12,898 nucleotides of DNA from Clostridiales bacterium (GCA_004556985.1 SFFC01000064.1:1-12898); one strand, 5' to 3'; shown: positions 1 to 6,692, numbered from the stretch's first letter. A program made the numbers and translations. The notes: a model not told the origin generated them from the sequence alone.

Positions 1-605
1 TCGAGCCGCGCGCGGATGCGGCGGATATGCTCGCTGACGACCGCGCTGTCGCCTGCGCCGTCGAGCCCCCAGACGGCCTCGTAGATCCGCTCCCGGTCGA
101 AAACCTGGCCCGGATGCGTCGAGAGCAGCGCGACAATATCGAATTCCTTTCTGGGCAACGCAAGCGTCTGCTCCCCTGCAAAGAGCGTCCGCTGGCCGTA
201 ATCGATCACAAGCCCGTGGTCAAAGCGCACCCGTGTGCGGCTTCTGGCGCGCGTCTCCCGGCGCAGATGGGCCTGCACGCGCGCGCCCAGCTCCCGCAGG
301 CTGAACGGCTTGAGGATGTAGTCGTCGCCGCCCGCGGCAAAGCCCTGCAGCTTGTCCGCCTCCTCGATGCGCGCCGTCAGAAAGAGAATCGGGCAGGGCA
401 GATGGTCTCGCAGCAGGCGGCAGACCTCCAGCCCGTCCATGTCCGGTAGACCGGCATCCAGCAGGATCAAATCCGGCACCTGTCTCGCGCATTCGATGGC
501 CTCCCGCCCCGTCGCGGCGGTCAGGATGGCATAGCCCTCGCCTTCCAGAAAGTCGCCGAGCATCGCGCGGATGTCCGGCTCATCCTCCACAATCAGGATC
601 GTCAT
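1..605 (-). CDS. OmpR/PhoB-family response regulator (3' end cut by window edge)
   Basis: This is a two-component response regulator that would be phosphorylated by a sensor kinase, not visible here, and bind DNA. About 201 codons are present. The receiver domain (about 1-115) has the acidic pair E7-D8, phosphoacceptor D50 in a LLDAGLPDMDG context, the Thr of FLTAR and the Lys of LKPFS. A winged-helix output domain follows from about residue 125 (RKEFDIVALLSTHPGQVFDRERI, then VSEHIRRIRARL) and runs off the edge before its final hairpin. The ATG at 605 is preceded by a GGGAG ribosome site at a suitable distance. The gene is divergent from the ABC cluster at 1084; the kinase probably lies further left. 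An 11-bp tandem repeat sits at its likely promoter. Its target is unknown. A link to the efflux genes, as in BceRS-type modules, is only a guess from position. Confidence 0.95.
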   Translation of the reverse strand, partial: MTILIVEDEPDIRAMLGDFLEGEGYAILTAATGREAIECARQVPDLILLDAGLPDMDGLEVCRLLRDHLPCPILFLTARIEEADKLQGFAAGGDDYILKPFSLRELGARVQAHLRRETRARSRTRVRFDHGLVIDYGQRTLFAGEQTLALPRKEFDIVALLSTHPGQVFDRERIYEAVWGLDGAGDSAVVSEHIRRIRARL

Positions 606-619
606 GTGTCTCCCTCTTC

Positions 620-685
620 TCCATAGGTATGGGAGGGAATGCCCCTCCTGCGGCATTCTGCCTCCCCTCCATAGAATACGGGAGA
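620..685 (-). repeat. Leader hairpin flanked by imperfect direct repeats upstream of the response regulator
   Basis: A hairpin pairs 631-643 with 652-666 (GGGAGG + GAATGCC against GGCATTC + CCTCCC, with a 2-nt bulge and an 8-nt loop). It is flanked by two similar copies of CTCCATAG-nnTA-GGGAG (about 619-635 and 667-684). The whole lies in the untranslated leader if transcription starts near the -10 candidate at 673-678. It has no U tract, so it is not an obvious terminator. It could be a leader structure or a protein site. Confidence 0.4.
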
Positions 686-710
686 GGTTTCAACTTTCCT
701 TCAACTTTGG
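673..710 (-). promoter_or_regulatory. Candidate response-regulator box and promoter (11-bp tandem repeat)
   Basis: Read on the minus strand, AAAGTTGAA occurs twice (708-700 and 697-689), separated by GG, giving an exact 11-bp period. A TATTCT -10-like hexamer lies at 678-673, ten bases downstream, so the repeats cover the -35 position. OmpR/PhoB regulators bind head-to-tail sites with about one helical turn between them, so this is a plausible autoregulatory site for the gene starting at 605. The assignment rests on spacing and position only. Confidence 0.5.
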
Positions 711-720
711 CGTGTTTTTC

Positions 721-929
721 TCATCTTGCCTCCCCGGCCCGCTTTGGACGCAGCTGCGCGATGTTCTGCCGGTAGCCCTCGACCGTCCCGCCCTCCGTGA
801 TCCCCCAGTCCTCCCGCAGGATCGTGACGTGGCCTCGCGATAGGCCGCGATCGCCTCCGGATAGCGCGCCGTGCTTGATCTCCACTCAACCGCCACAAAT
901 CCGCGCCGGTCAGTTCTTTTGTGCGCCAT
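721..929 (-). pseudogene. Possible frameshifted small ORF, unknown family
   Basis: From ATG 929 one frame reads MAHKRTDRRGFVAVEW and continues to PEAIAAYREA. Near 829-832 the protein-like reading moves to another frame (VTILREDWGITEGG, then VEGYRQNIAQLRPKR) and stops at 721. Restoring one base would give a soluble protein of about 69 residues with a charged, helical character. I do not recognise the family. No good ribosome site is seen before 929, and the start is only a few bases from the divergent promoter at 935. It may be a decayed gene, a sequencing error in a live gene, or chance open frames in GC-rich DNA. Confidence 0.3.
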
Positions 930-934
930 CCGTA

Positions 935-964
935 TTGACAGCAGGCTCTGGTGCGCCGTATAAT
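935..964 (+). promoter_or_regulatory. Sigma-A promoter of the ABC transporter operon
   Basis: TTGACA at 935-940 and TATAAT at 959-964 are both perfect consensus hexamers with an 18-bp spacer. Transcription should start near 971, leaving a leader of about 110 nt before the GTG at 1084. Such a strong promoter normally needs repression, and the palindrome at 964-991 overlaps the predicted start site. Confidence 0.88.
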
Positions 965-992
965 AAAAACAAATCCCGGGTTTTGTTTTTAC
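963..992. promoter_or_regulatory. Operator 1: near-perfect 28-bp palindrome over the transcription start
   Basis: Positions 964-991 form a palindrome in which 13 of 14 base pairs match (only 974/981 fails), centred on CCC|GGG. The arms are TAAAAACAA, with one extra flanking base giving the half-site RTAAAAACAA. It begins at the last base of the -10 box and covers the expected start. Its size and symmetry suit a dimeric or paired-dimer repressor such as a TetR-family protein, one of which is encoded at 5296. Confidence 0.75.
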
Positions 993-1011
993 CCGTTTTC
1001 TTTTCCCTATC

Positions 1012-1041
1012 GTAAAAACAAAATCGTCCGCTTGTTTTTAT
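1012..1041. promoter_or_regulatory. Operator 2: second copy of the same palindrome in the leader
   Basis: Positions 1013-1040 repeat the arms TAAAAACAA and TTGTTTTTA with the same 10-bp separation as operator 1, but with a non-palindromic core. The two centres are 49 bp apart. Because arms and spacing are conserved while the core is not, the arms are likely the recognised part. It lies between the start site and the ribosome site at 1071-1077. Confidence 0.7.
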
Positions 1042-1083
1042 CTTCCGGTCATTTCGACCGTCCAAGCCGCAAGGAGGTTCCCC

Positions 1084-1785
1084 GTGGGCTACATCACATT
1101 TGAAAACGTCTGCAAATACTATCCGACCGGAGACACCGTGGTCAAAGCGGTGGACAACGTGAGCTTTTCCATCGAGAAGGGCGAATTCTGCGTCGTGCTC
1201 GGCCCGTCGGGCGCGGGCAAGACGACGATCCTCAACCTGCTGGGCGGCATGGACAAGGCCACCAGCGGCAAGATCACCGTCGGCGGCAAGGAGATCACCG
1301 GCCTGCGCGGCCCGCAGCTCACCGAATACCGCCGCACGGACGTCGGCTTCGTCTTCCAGTTCTACAACCTGATGCCCAACCTGACGGCGCTTGAAAACGT
1401 CGAGCTGGCGCGGCAGGTCTGCAGGGATGCGCTCGACCCGCGCAAGGTCATGGAGCAGGTCGGCCTGGGCGAGCGCCTGAACAACTTCCCGGCCCAGCTC
1501 TCGGGTGGCGAGCAGCAGCGCGTGTCCATCGCCCGCGCGCTGTGCAAGAATCCGGCGCTGCTTCTGTGCGACGAGCCGACGGGCGCGCTGGACAGCAAGA
1601 CAGGCGTGCAGGTGCTCTCGCTGCTCACGGACGTCTGCCGCACGCACAACGCGACCGTCGTCATCATCACGCACAACGCGATGATCGCGCCGCTGGGCAA
1701 CCGGGTCATCCGCGTCAAAAACGGCGGGATCGAGTCGATCGAGCAATGCGAGCATCCCGCGCGCGTGGAGGACATCGCATGGTAA
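1084..1785 (+). CDS. ABC transporter ATP-binding protein, MacB/LolD-type
   Basis: This cytoplasmic ATPase should power the permease encoded next to it. The 233 residues carry all nucleotide-binding motifs: Walker A GPSGAGKTT (40-48), Q-loop Q92 in FVFQFYNLMPNLTALENVE, signature LSGGEQQR (139-146), Walker B LLLCDEPTGALDS (about 159-171, catalytic E164) and H-loop H197. The order and wording fit the MacB/LolD/FtsE subfamily, which works with FtsX-fold permeases and uses ATP hydrolysis mechanically for extrusion of lipids, lipoproteins, peptides or drugs. A short tail follows the fold. The start is GTG at 1084, six bases after a perfect AAGGAGG (1071-1077). The stop overlaps the next start. The substrate cannot be read from this gene. 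It is the first gene downstream of a strong promoter with two operators. Confidence 0.96.
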   Translation: MGYITFENVCKYYPTGDTVVKAVDNVSFSIEKGEFCVVLGPSGAGKTTILNLLGGMDKATSGKITVGGKEITGLRGPQLTEYRRTDVGFVFQFYNLMPNLTALENVELARQVCRDALDPRKVMEQVGLGERLNNFPAQLSGGEQQRVSIARALCKNPALLLCDEPTGALDSKTGVQVLSLLTDVCRTHNATVVIITHNAMIAPLGNRVIRVKNGGIESIEQCEHPARVEDIAW

Positions 1786-4088
1786 AGAACACCCTTCGAA
1801 AGAAGCTCTACCGGGACATGGCCCGGGCGGCGATGCAGTTTCTTTCGATCATCGCCCTGTGTGCGCTGGGTACGTTCGCCTTTGCCGCGCTCGACGGCAC
1901 GGCGCGCATGACGCGCACCACGCTCAACACCTATTTCGAGGAGAACAGCCTCGCTGATTTCTGGGTGACGCTGCCCGCCGGCGTGGACAGGGTCAGCCTG
2001 GACAAGGCTGCCGGCGTGGACGGCGTTTCCGCAGTGCGCGCGCGCGCCAGCGCCGACCTGGAGACGACGCTCGAGGGCGACGTCAGCGTCAGCGTCACCG
2101 CCTACGACGGGGAGATGGACATCAACACCCCGCTGCTGCGCGAGGGCGAGCTGCTGGATATCGCCGACAAGCGCGGCTGCCTCGTCGATGAGCGCTTCGC
2201 CCAGGCGCATGGCCTGACGCTGGGCGACCGCATCACCGTCAAGCTTTCCGGGCAGGAATACACGTTCCTCATCCACGGCATCGTCGTCAGCCCGGAATAC
2301 GTCGTCGTCTCCGACGGCATCGTCGCCGATCCGAGCGCATACGGCTACATTCTCATCAATGCCTGCGCGATGCGCGAGCTGCCGCTGACGCAGATTGTCG
2401 CGACGCTCGAGCCGGGCGCGGACAGCGACACCGTGCGCGCCGCCATCGAGGAGGCTCTGCCCGACGCGCTGGTCGTGGACCGCACGTCCCATTCGAGCAC
2501 CGCGCGCGCCAACAACGACGCGCAGATGTTTGAAAACATGACGCTGATCTTCCCAATTCTGGCCTACGCCGTCGCGGCGCTGATCGTCATGACGACGCTC
2601 TCGCGCATGATCGACAACCAGCGCCTGCAGATGGGCACGCTCAGCGCGCTGGGCTTCTCCTCACGCCAGATCAAGAACCACTATCTCTCCTACGCGATTG
2701 CGCCGTCCCTGATCGGCGCCGTGCTGGGCACGCTCATCGGCCACTACACGCTGCCCTTCTTCCTCTGGGACGCGCTCATCGGCCAGAACGAAATGCCCTA
2801 TCAGCTCGTGCCGCCGATCTCCGTCCCCGCGTGGATCATGACGGCGCTGAGCGTGGTCATGAGCGTGTGCATCATGCTCATCTCCTATCACAAGGCCGCG
2901 CGGGAGACGACCGCCGCGCTGCTTCGGCCCAAGCCGCCCAAGGACGGCAAGCGCATCCTGCTCGAGCGGATGACCTTCCTCTGGTCGCGCTTCAGCTTCA
3001 ACGCGAAGATGGTCACGCGCAACCTGATGCGCAACAAGCTGCGCACGCTGATGTCGCTGGTCGGCCTGCTGTGCTGCAACATGCTGATCATCACCTCGCT
3101 GGGCCTGCAGGACTCGGTCACCGCGATGAGCGTCAACTACTACACGGGAACGCTCTCCTACGACGTGCGCGCGAACCTCAAGGGCGAGGTCGGCACGGCG
3201 GAGAGCTACGAGCGGCGGCTCGAGGCCGAGCGCGTGGAATGCGTGATGGAGCAGTCCGTCTCCCTGCGCGCTCGCGGCGGCACGCGCACCGTGATGCTCA
3301 ATGTGCTTGGCGACGAGCAGCAGCTGCAGAACCTGGGCAAGCACGAGACGTTCGTCAGACTCGAGCCCGGCGTCGCCGCCGTGACCTACAAGCTCACGAA
3401 GACGCTGAACATCGCGCTGGGCGACACCATCCGCCTCTACCTGCCCGGCGACGACGAGCCGCTGAGCCTGGTCGTGGGGCAGATCGTTCACAACAACGTC
3501 TCCCAAGGCGTCTATCTGAACCGCTCGACCTGGGAGGCCCAGCGCAAGGGCGATTTCTCGCCCACGGCGATTCAGCTGCTGGGACCAACCGAGCGCTGCC
3601 TCTCGCTGCTTGAGGACATGGACGAGGTCGACAGCATCGACTACCCCGCCGACCAGATTCAGGACATGCTCTGGATGCTCGACACGCTCTCCTCCGTCTT
3701 CACGCTGCTCACGGGCATCGCGCTGGCGCTGGCGTTCGTCATCTGCTACAACATGGGCCTGATGAACTTCGTCGAGCGCACGCGCGAATACGCGACGCTC
3801 AAGGTGCTGGGCTATCATCAGAAGGAAATCCGCAAGCTGATCCTGCGGGAGAACAACATCATCTCCACGCTCGGCGTGCTGCTGGGCGTCGCGCCCGGCA
3901 TTCTGCTCACGGACGTGATCCTGCATTCCTGCGAGCCCGAATCAGGCTTCTATCCCGGCGCGCCGACGCTGCAATCCGTGCTCATCGCCTGCGCGATCAC
4001 GTTCTGCTTCTCCTTCCTCCTCCAGCTTCTACTCACCCGCAAGGTCAAGAAGATCGACATGGTCGAAGCGCTCAAGTCCGTCGAGTGA
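1779..4088 (+). CDS. ABC transporter permease, FtsX/MacB type, 8 TM
   Basis: This is the membrane subunit paired with the upstream ATPase. From ATG 1779 it has 769 residues. The start is supported by GGAGG at 1767-1771 and by a 7-bp overlap with the ATPase gene, indicating translational coupling; the open frame continues upstream but inside the ATPase gene. Predicted TMs are near 19-37, 254-275, 303-325, 350-368, 421-443, 640-662, 695-716 and 734-755. Two FtsX-fold units, each with a large extracytoplasmic region after its first TM (about 40-250 and 445-635), match long MacB-like permeases. A coupling-helix type sequence (TREYATLKVLGYHQKEIRKL) precedes TM7, and a similar one (LQMGTLSALGFSSRQIKNHYL) precedes TM3. 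One polypeptide with two FtsX units could act as the whole permease. Candidate substrates are antimicrobial peptides, drugs or lipids. Confidence 0.94.
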   Translation: MVKNTLRKKLYRDMARAAMQFLSIIALCALGTFAFAALDGTARMTRTTLNTYFEENSLADFWVTLPAGVDRVSLDKAAGVDGVSAVRARASADLETTLEGDVSVSVTAYDGEMDINTPLLREGELLDIADKRGCLVDERFAQAHGLTLGDRITVKLSGQEYTFLIHGIVVSPEYVVVSDGIVADPSAYGYILINACAMRELPLTQIVATLEPGADSDTVRAAIEEALPDALVVDRTSHSSTARANNDAQMFENMTLIFPILAYAVAALIVMTTLSRMIDNQRLQMGTLSALGFSSRQIKNHYLSYAIAPSLIGAVLGTLIGHYTLPFFLWDALIGQNEMPYQLVPPISVPAWIMTALSVVMSVCIMLISYHKAARETTAALLRPKPPKDGKRILLERMTFLWSRFSFNAKMVTRNLMRNKLRTLMSLVGLLCCNMLIITSLGLQDSVTAMSVNYYTGTLSYDVRANLKGEVGTAESYERRLEAERVECVMEQSVSLRARGGTRTVMLNVLGDEQQLQNLGKHETFVRLEPGVAAVTYKLTKTLNIALGDTIRLYLPGDDEPLSLVVGQIVHNNVSQGVYLNRSTWEAQRKGDFSPTAIQLLGPTERCLSLLEDMDEVDSIDYPADQIQDMLWMLDTLSSVFTLLTGIALALAFVICYNMGLMNFVERTREYATLKVLGYHQKEIRKLILRENNIISTLGVLLGVAPGILLTDVILHSCEPESGFYPGAPTLQSVLIACAITFCFSFLLQLLLTRKVKKIDMVEALKSVE

Positions 4089-4178
4089 CGGGCTGCGCCC
4101 GCAGCGCACAGCTGCGCACGGTCATCCGACAACGTTCAACAAGGTCCTCCCCGACCCATTGACAGAAAGGAAATCACC

Positions 4179-5216
4179 ATGAACAAGAAGCTCCTCTCCT
4201 TCGCCGCCCTGCTGCTCCTGCTGACGCTCAGCGCTGCCTGCGCGTTGGGCGCGACGGCCAACGCCGTCATCGTCGCCCCCCAGACCGCCAAGATCACCGC
4301 GCCGTTCTCCGGCACGCTGCTGCCCTTCGACCTCACGGCGGGCGACGAGGTCGCCGCGGGCGACACGCTCTTTACGATGGACACCGTGCCCGTCTACGCC
4401 ACGCAGAGCGGCACGGTATCCGCCGTCTTCGCCAAGGCGGGCGACGATGCCTCCGGCGTCATCGCGCATTACGGCTCCCTCGCCGTCATCGAGCCGACGC
4501 GCGCGCTCTACGTCGCTGCGGACAATTCTCAGGCCTATGACGACGACGAAAACCGCTACCTCCATGCGGGCGAGACGCTCTACCTCAAGTGCGGCAGCGA
4601 GAAGGGCACTGGCCTGGTCACTTCCGTCTCCGGAAACGCCTATACCGTCGAGATCCTGACCGGCAGCTTTGACGTCGGCGACACCGTCCGCTGCTACCGC
4701 GAAAGCGGCACGCCCTCCGACAGCGAGACCGGCCGCGGCCGCGTGACGCGCTATCCCGACATCAGCGTCGCGGCGGAGGGCCGCATCGCCGCCGTGCACG
4801 TCAAGGCGGGCGACACGATCTCCGTCGGCGACCTGCTCTTTGAGGTCATCGACGGCCAGAGCGCCAAGGGCGTCCCGCTCTCGCTGACCGCTCCCGTGAG
4901 CGGCGCGATTACGGCGCTCAGCACGGCCTCCGGCGCGCAGGTCTACCGCGGCCAGCTGCTCTGCGAAATCGCCGATCTGACGCAGCTCGAGCTGAGTGCC
5001 GAGGTCGACGAGCTCGACCTCTCTGCCATCTCCGTCGGCTCGGCGCTGACCTTTACGCTCGACGCCTATGCGGGCGAGACGTTCTCCGGCATGGTCACGG
5101 AAATCCGTCCGATCGGCATCACCCGCCAGAATGCGACCTATTACGACGTGCGCATCACGCTGCCCGCCGGCAAGACGCTCCTGCCGGGCATGAACGCGAC
5201 CGTCACGCTCCCGTAA
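4179..5216 (+). CDS. Secreted HlyD/MacA-type adaptor subunit of the ABC exporter
   Basis: The 345 residues begin with a clear signal peptide (1 to about 24, KK then a Leu/Ala-rich core; a Cys is present in SAAC but the lipobox is poor). Lipoyl/barrel-sandwich features occur twice: around 30-80 (ITAPFSGTLLPFDLTAGDEVAAGDTLFTMD) and again around 190-265 (AEGRIAAVHVKAGDTISVGDLLFEV, then LTAPVSGAITALSTASGAQVYRGQLLCEI). The C-terminal beta-barrel (VGSALTFTLDA, then GMVTEIRPIG and LLPGMNATVTLP) is typical of RND/ABC membrane-fusion proteins. It should sit outside the membrane and contact the permease ectodomains, as YknX-like adaptors do in monoderm bacteria. AGAAAGGA precedes ATG 4179. It lies 90 bp after the permease in the same operon. 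The long alpha-hairpin of Gram-negative MacA is not apparent. Confidence 0.88.
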   Translation: MNKKLLSFAALLLLLTLSAACALGATANAVIVAPQTAKITAPFSGTLLPFDLTAGDEVAAGDTLFTMDTVPVYATQSGTVSAVFAKAGDDASGVIAHYGSLAVIEPTRALYVAADNSQAYDDDENRYLHAGETLYLKCGSEKGTGLVTSVSGNAYTVEILTGSFDVGDTVRCYRESGTPSDSETGRGRVTRYPDISVAAEGRIAAVHVKAGDTISVGDLLFEVIDGQSAKGVPLSLTAPVSGAITALSTASGAQVYRGQLLCEIADLTQLELSAEVDELDLSAISVGSALTFTLDAYAGETFSGMVTEIRPIGITRQNATYYDVRITLPAGKTLLPGMNATVTLP

Positions 5217-5295
5217 ACGGCACGGACTCCCCTAAAAACCATGGAGCGCCCGGCGCTGCGGCGCGCGGTTGCTTCAGAGAAAAGAAGGGAATGCT

Positions 5296-5877
5296 ATGGC
5301 TCAGCCTTTTACAGCGCAGCAGCGGGAAGCCATCCGCGCCAGCCTCCTTGAGAGCGCACGCCGCCACGCCATCGACGACGGCCCGGAGAAGACGTCTCTG
5401 GACACGCTGACCTCCGAGGCCGGCATCTCCAAATCCTCGTTTTACAAGTTTTACGACAGCAAAGAGCTGCTCTTCCTCGAGGTCGCCGCGCGCTGGGAGC
5501 AGCAGGTGCTGCAGAAGGCTGTCGAGACGCTCTCCCGCAGCGATTTGAACAGCAAGGAGCGCGCCGCCGCGATGGTGCTCGCCTGCTTTGAGGAGATCCA
5601 TCGTCTGGGCATCGCGCGTTTCCTTCACGAGGATCTGCCGCAGCTCGCGGCAATCATCCCCGGCCAGGAGGCCAAGGCGCATTATCTCGCCTCCTCCCGC
5701 AGCATCTTTGAGGCGCTCCGCGCCGCCGGCATCCGCTTTGCCGCGCCGGACGACGTCGTGCTCTCCGTCATTCAAGTGCTCTACCTTTCCATCCTGAACA
5801 TTCAGGATATCGGCGAAGCCTTCTTCCCCTCCCTGCGCGTGCTCGTTCAAAGTGCCTGCGACAAGCTGGTCGTTTGA
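5296..5877 (+). CDS. TetR-family transcriptional regulator
   Basis: The 193-residue length is usual for the family. Residues about 10-63 form the TetR DNA-binding domain: AIRASLLESARRHAIDDG, then TSLDTLTSEAGISKSSFYKFYDSKELLFLEV, the last part being the recognition helix and following turn. The rest is an all-helical ligand/dimerisation region with no recognisable subfamily signature. ATG 5296 is chosen because AAGAAGGGA (5282-5290) sits five bases upstream; a longer frame from TTG 5269 lacks such a site. It follows the adaptor gene by 79 bp on the same strand, so it is probably the last or penultimate gene of the efflux operon. The best candidate targets are the paired palindromes at 963-1041, which would give negative feedback relieved by an exported compound. 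That link is inference. Confidence 0.92.
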   Translation: MAQPFTAQQREAIRASLLESARRHAIDDGPEKTSLDTLTSEAGISKSSFYKFYDSKELLFLEVAARWEQQVLQKAVETLSRSDLNSKERAAAMVLACFEEIHRLGIARFLHEDLPQLAAIIPGQEAKAHYLASSRSIFEALRAAGIRFAAPDDVVLSVIQVLYLSILNIQDIGEAFFPSLRVLVQSACDKLVV

Positions 5878-5916
5878 GCTTCGCGCATATTCTTCCCGCC
5901 TTCGGACACAATAGCG

Positions 5917-5932
5917 CTGAGCCCGGGCTCAG
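5917..5932. repeat. Perfect 16-bp palindrome between the TetR and DUF1540 genes
   Basis: CTGAGCCCGGGCTCAG is fully self-complementary. It lies 40 bp after the TetR stop and 26 bp before the DUF1540 start. As RNA it has little room for a loop and no U tract, so it is a poor terminator. It could be an operator or chance. Confidence 0.35.
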
Positions 5933-5958
5933 AATTCTTGTGGACGGAGGGAAACATC

Positions 5959-6120
5959 ATGAACCAGACCATCCATTGCTCCGTGGAAACCTGCCGCCAT
6001 CACAGCGACAGGAACACCTGCCGTCTGGATGCCATCGACGTGCGCCCGAATTGCGGCTGCCATTCCGGCAAATGCGACGAGAGCATGTGCGGCTCCTACG
6101 AGTGCGGTTGCCACAAATGA
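5959..6120 (+). CDS. DUF1540 small Cys-rich protein
   Basis: The 53 residues include nine cysteines (7, 12, 21, 32, 34, 39, 44, 49, 51) and several histidines. The part IHCSVETCRHHSDRNTCRLD, then AIDV, matches the start of DUF1540 domains common in Clostridia and Bacilli, and the later MCGSYE matches their closing Cys motif. Such a pattern suggests metal (probably zinc) binding, but the role of the family is not established to my knowledge. Two CxC pairs (32/34, 49/51) and C39 enrich the second half beyond the basic four-Cys pattern. ATG 5959 follows GGAGGG (5946-5951 region) at a good distance. It may be read through from the TetR gene, and a strong terminator follows at once. It has no signal peptide, so it is cytoplasmic. 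Confidence 0.85.
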   Translation: MNQTIHCSVETCRHHSDRNTCRLDAIDVRPNCGCHSGKCDESMCGSYECGCHK

Positions 6121-6126
6121 GTGCGG

Positions 6127-6160
6127 CGCGGCGGAAAGCATTCCGCCGCGTCTTCTTTCA
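6127..6160 (+). terminator. Intrinsic terminator after the DUF1540 gene
   Basis: A perfect 10-bp stem (CGCGGCGGAA 6127-6136 with TTCCGCCGCG 6141-6150), an AGCA loop and a T-rich TCTTCTTTC tail follow the stop codon by six bases. Confidence 0.88.
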
Positions 6161-6275
6161 TCCTTGTAATTTTTTGAATTCTATCATAATCGGATAAATC
6201 ATTCTTTATAGGGAATGTTCCTTTGGCCTTTTTTGGGATATGATGAAGGAAAGTTGATTGTGGAGGGGATTTCCT

Positions 6276-6641
6276 ATGCGGGTATCCTACAAGACCATCG
6301 GGCGCAATATCCGCAGCGCGAGGCTCGACGCCAACCTGACCCAGGAGCAAACCGCAGAAAAGCTCAAAATCTCCCAGCTCCACTTCGGACGTCTGGAGCG
6401 CGGCGAACGCCCGGCCTCGCTGGAGCAGCTTGCGCACATCGCGAGCGTGCTGGGGGTCAGCACGGCCTCTCTGCTCAACGGCTGCATCATGGATGAGACC
6501 TTCGATTTTGCGCCCGGGAGCGGTGCGCATGCGCTCGGCCAGTCCGTCGCCCAGCTCGCCACCGGCTGCTCGCCCAAGGCGCGCCAGCTGATGCTGACGC
6601 TCTGCCAGGCCGTCGCGGAGAGCGACAAGCAAAACGGCTGA
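6276..6641 (+). CDS. XRE/Cro-CI-family helix-turn-helix regulator
   Basis: The 121-residue cytoplasmic DNA-binding protein has an HTH_3 domain at about 8-62: IGRNIRSARLDANLTQEQTA, then EKLKISQLHFGRLERGERPASLEQLAHIASVLGVSTASLL. The remaining 55 residues are a short tail with a helical end (PKARQLMLTLCQAVAES), a layout common in small clostridial XRE regulators. ATG 6276 follows GGAGGGG (6262-6268) by seven bases; a longer frame from GTG 6258 would bury this site. The upstream 100 bp are AT-rich and surely hold the promoter, but I could not pick hexamers with confidence (TATGAT at 6239-6244 is one candidate). No partner gene reveals its target; it converges on the dipeptidase. Confidence 0.92.
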   Translation: MRVSYKTIGRNIRSARLDANLTQEQTAEKLKISQLHFGRLERGERPASLEQLAHIASVLGVSTASLLNGCIMDETFDFAPGSGAHALGQSVAQLATGCSPKARQLMLTLCQAVAESDKQNG

Positions 6642-6692
6642 GACTGCGGACAGGGTTCCGCTTTCTCCCGCTTCAACATGCAGCAGGAAATC

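Noticed and set aside
2661..3926. Long minus-strand frame opposite the permease
   Set aside because: His/Asp/Gln/Arg-rich composition without domains, typical of antisense frames in GC-rich genes; the permease on the plus strand has clear TM segments.
4156..4165. TTGACA just before the adaptor gene as an internal promoter
   Set aside because: There is no -10 box at a usable distance; the start codon follows within 20 bases.
5231..5239. TAAAAAC upstream of the TetR gene as another operator half-site
   Set aside because: It stands alone, lacks the following AA and has no inverted partner at the expected distance.
5904..5915. CGGACACA upstream of the DUF1540 gene as a third copy of the shared 19-bp element
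   Set aside because: Only about eight bases match, and no -10 box is found at the 39-nt distance.
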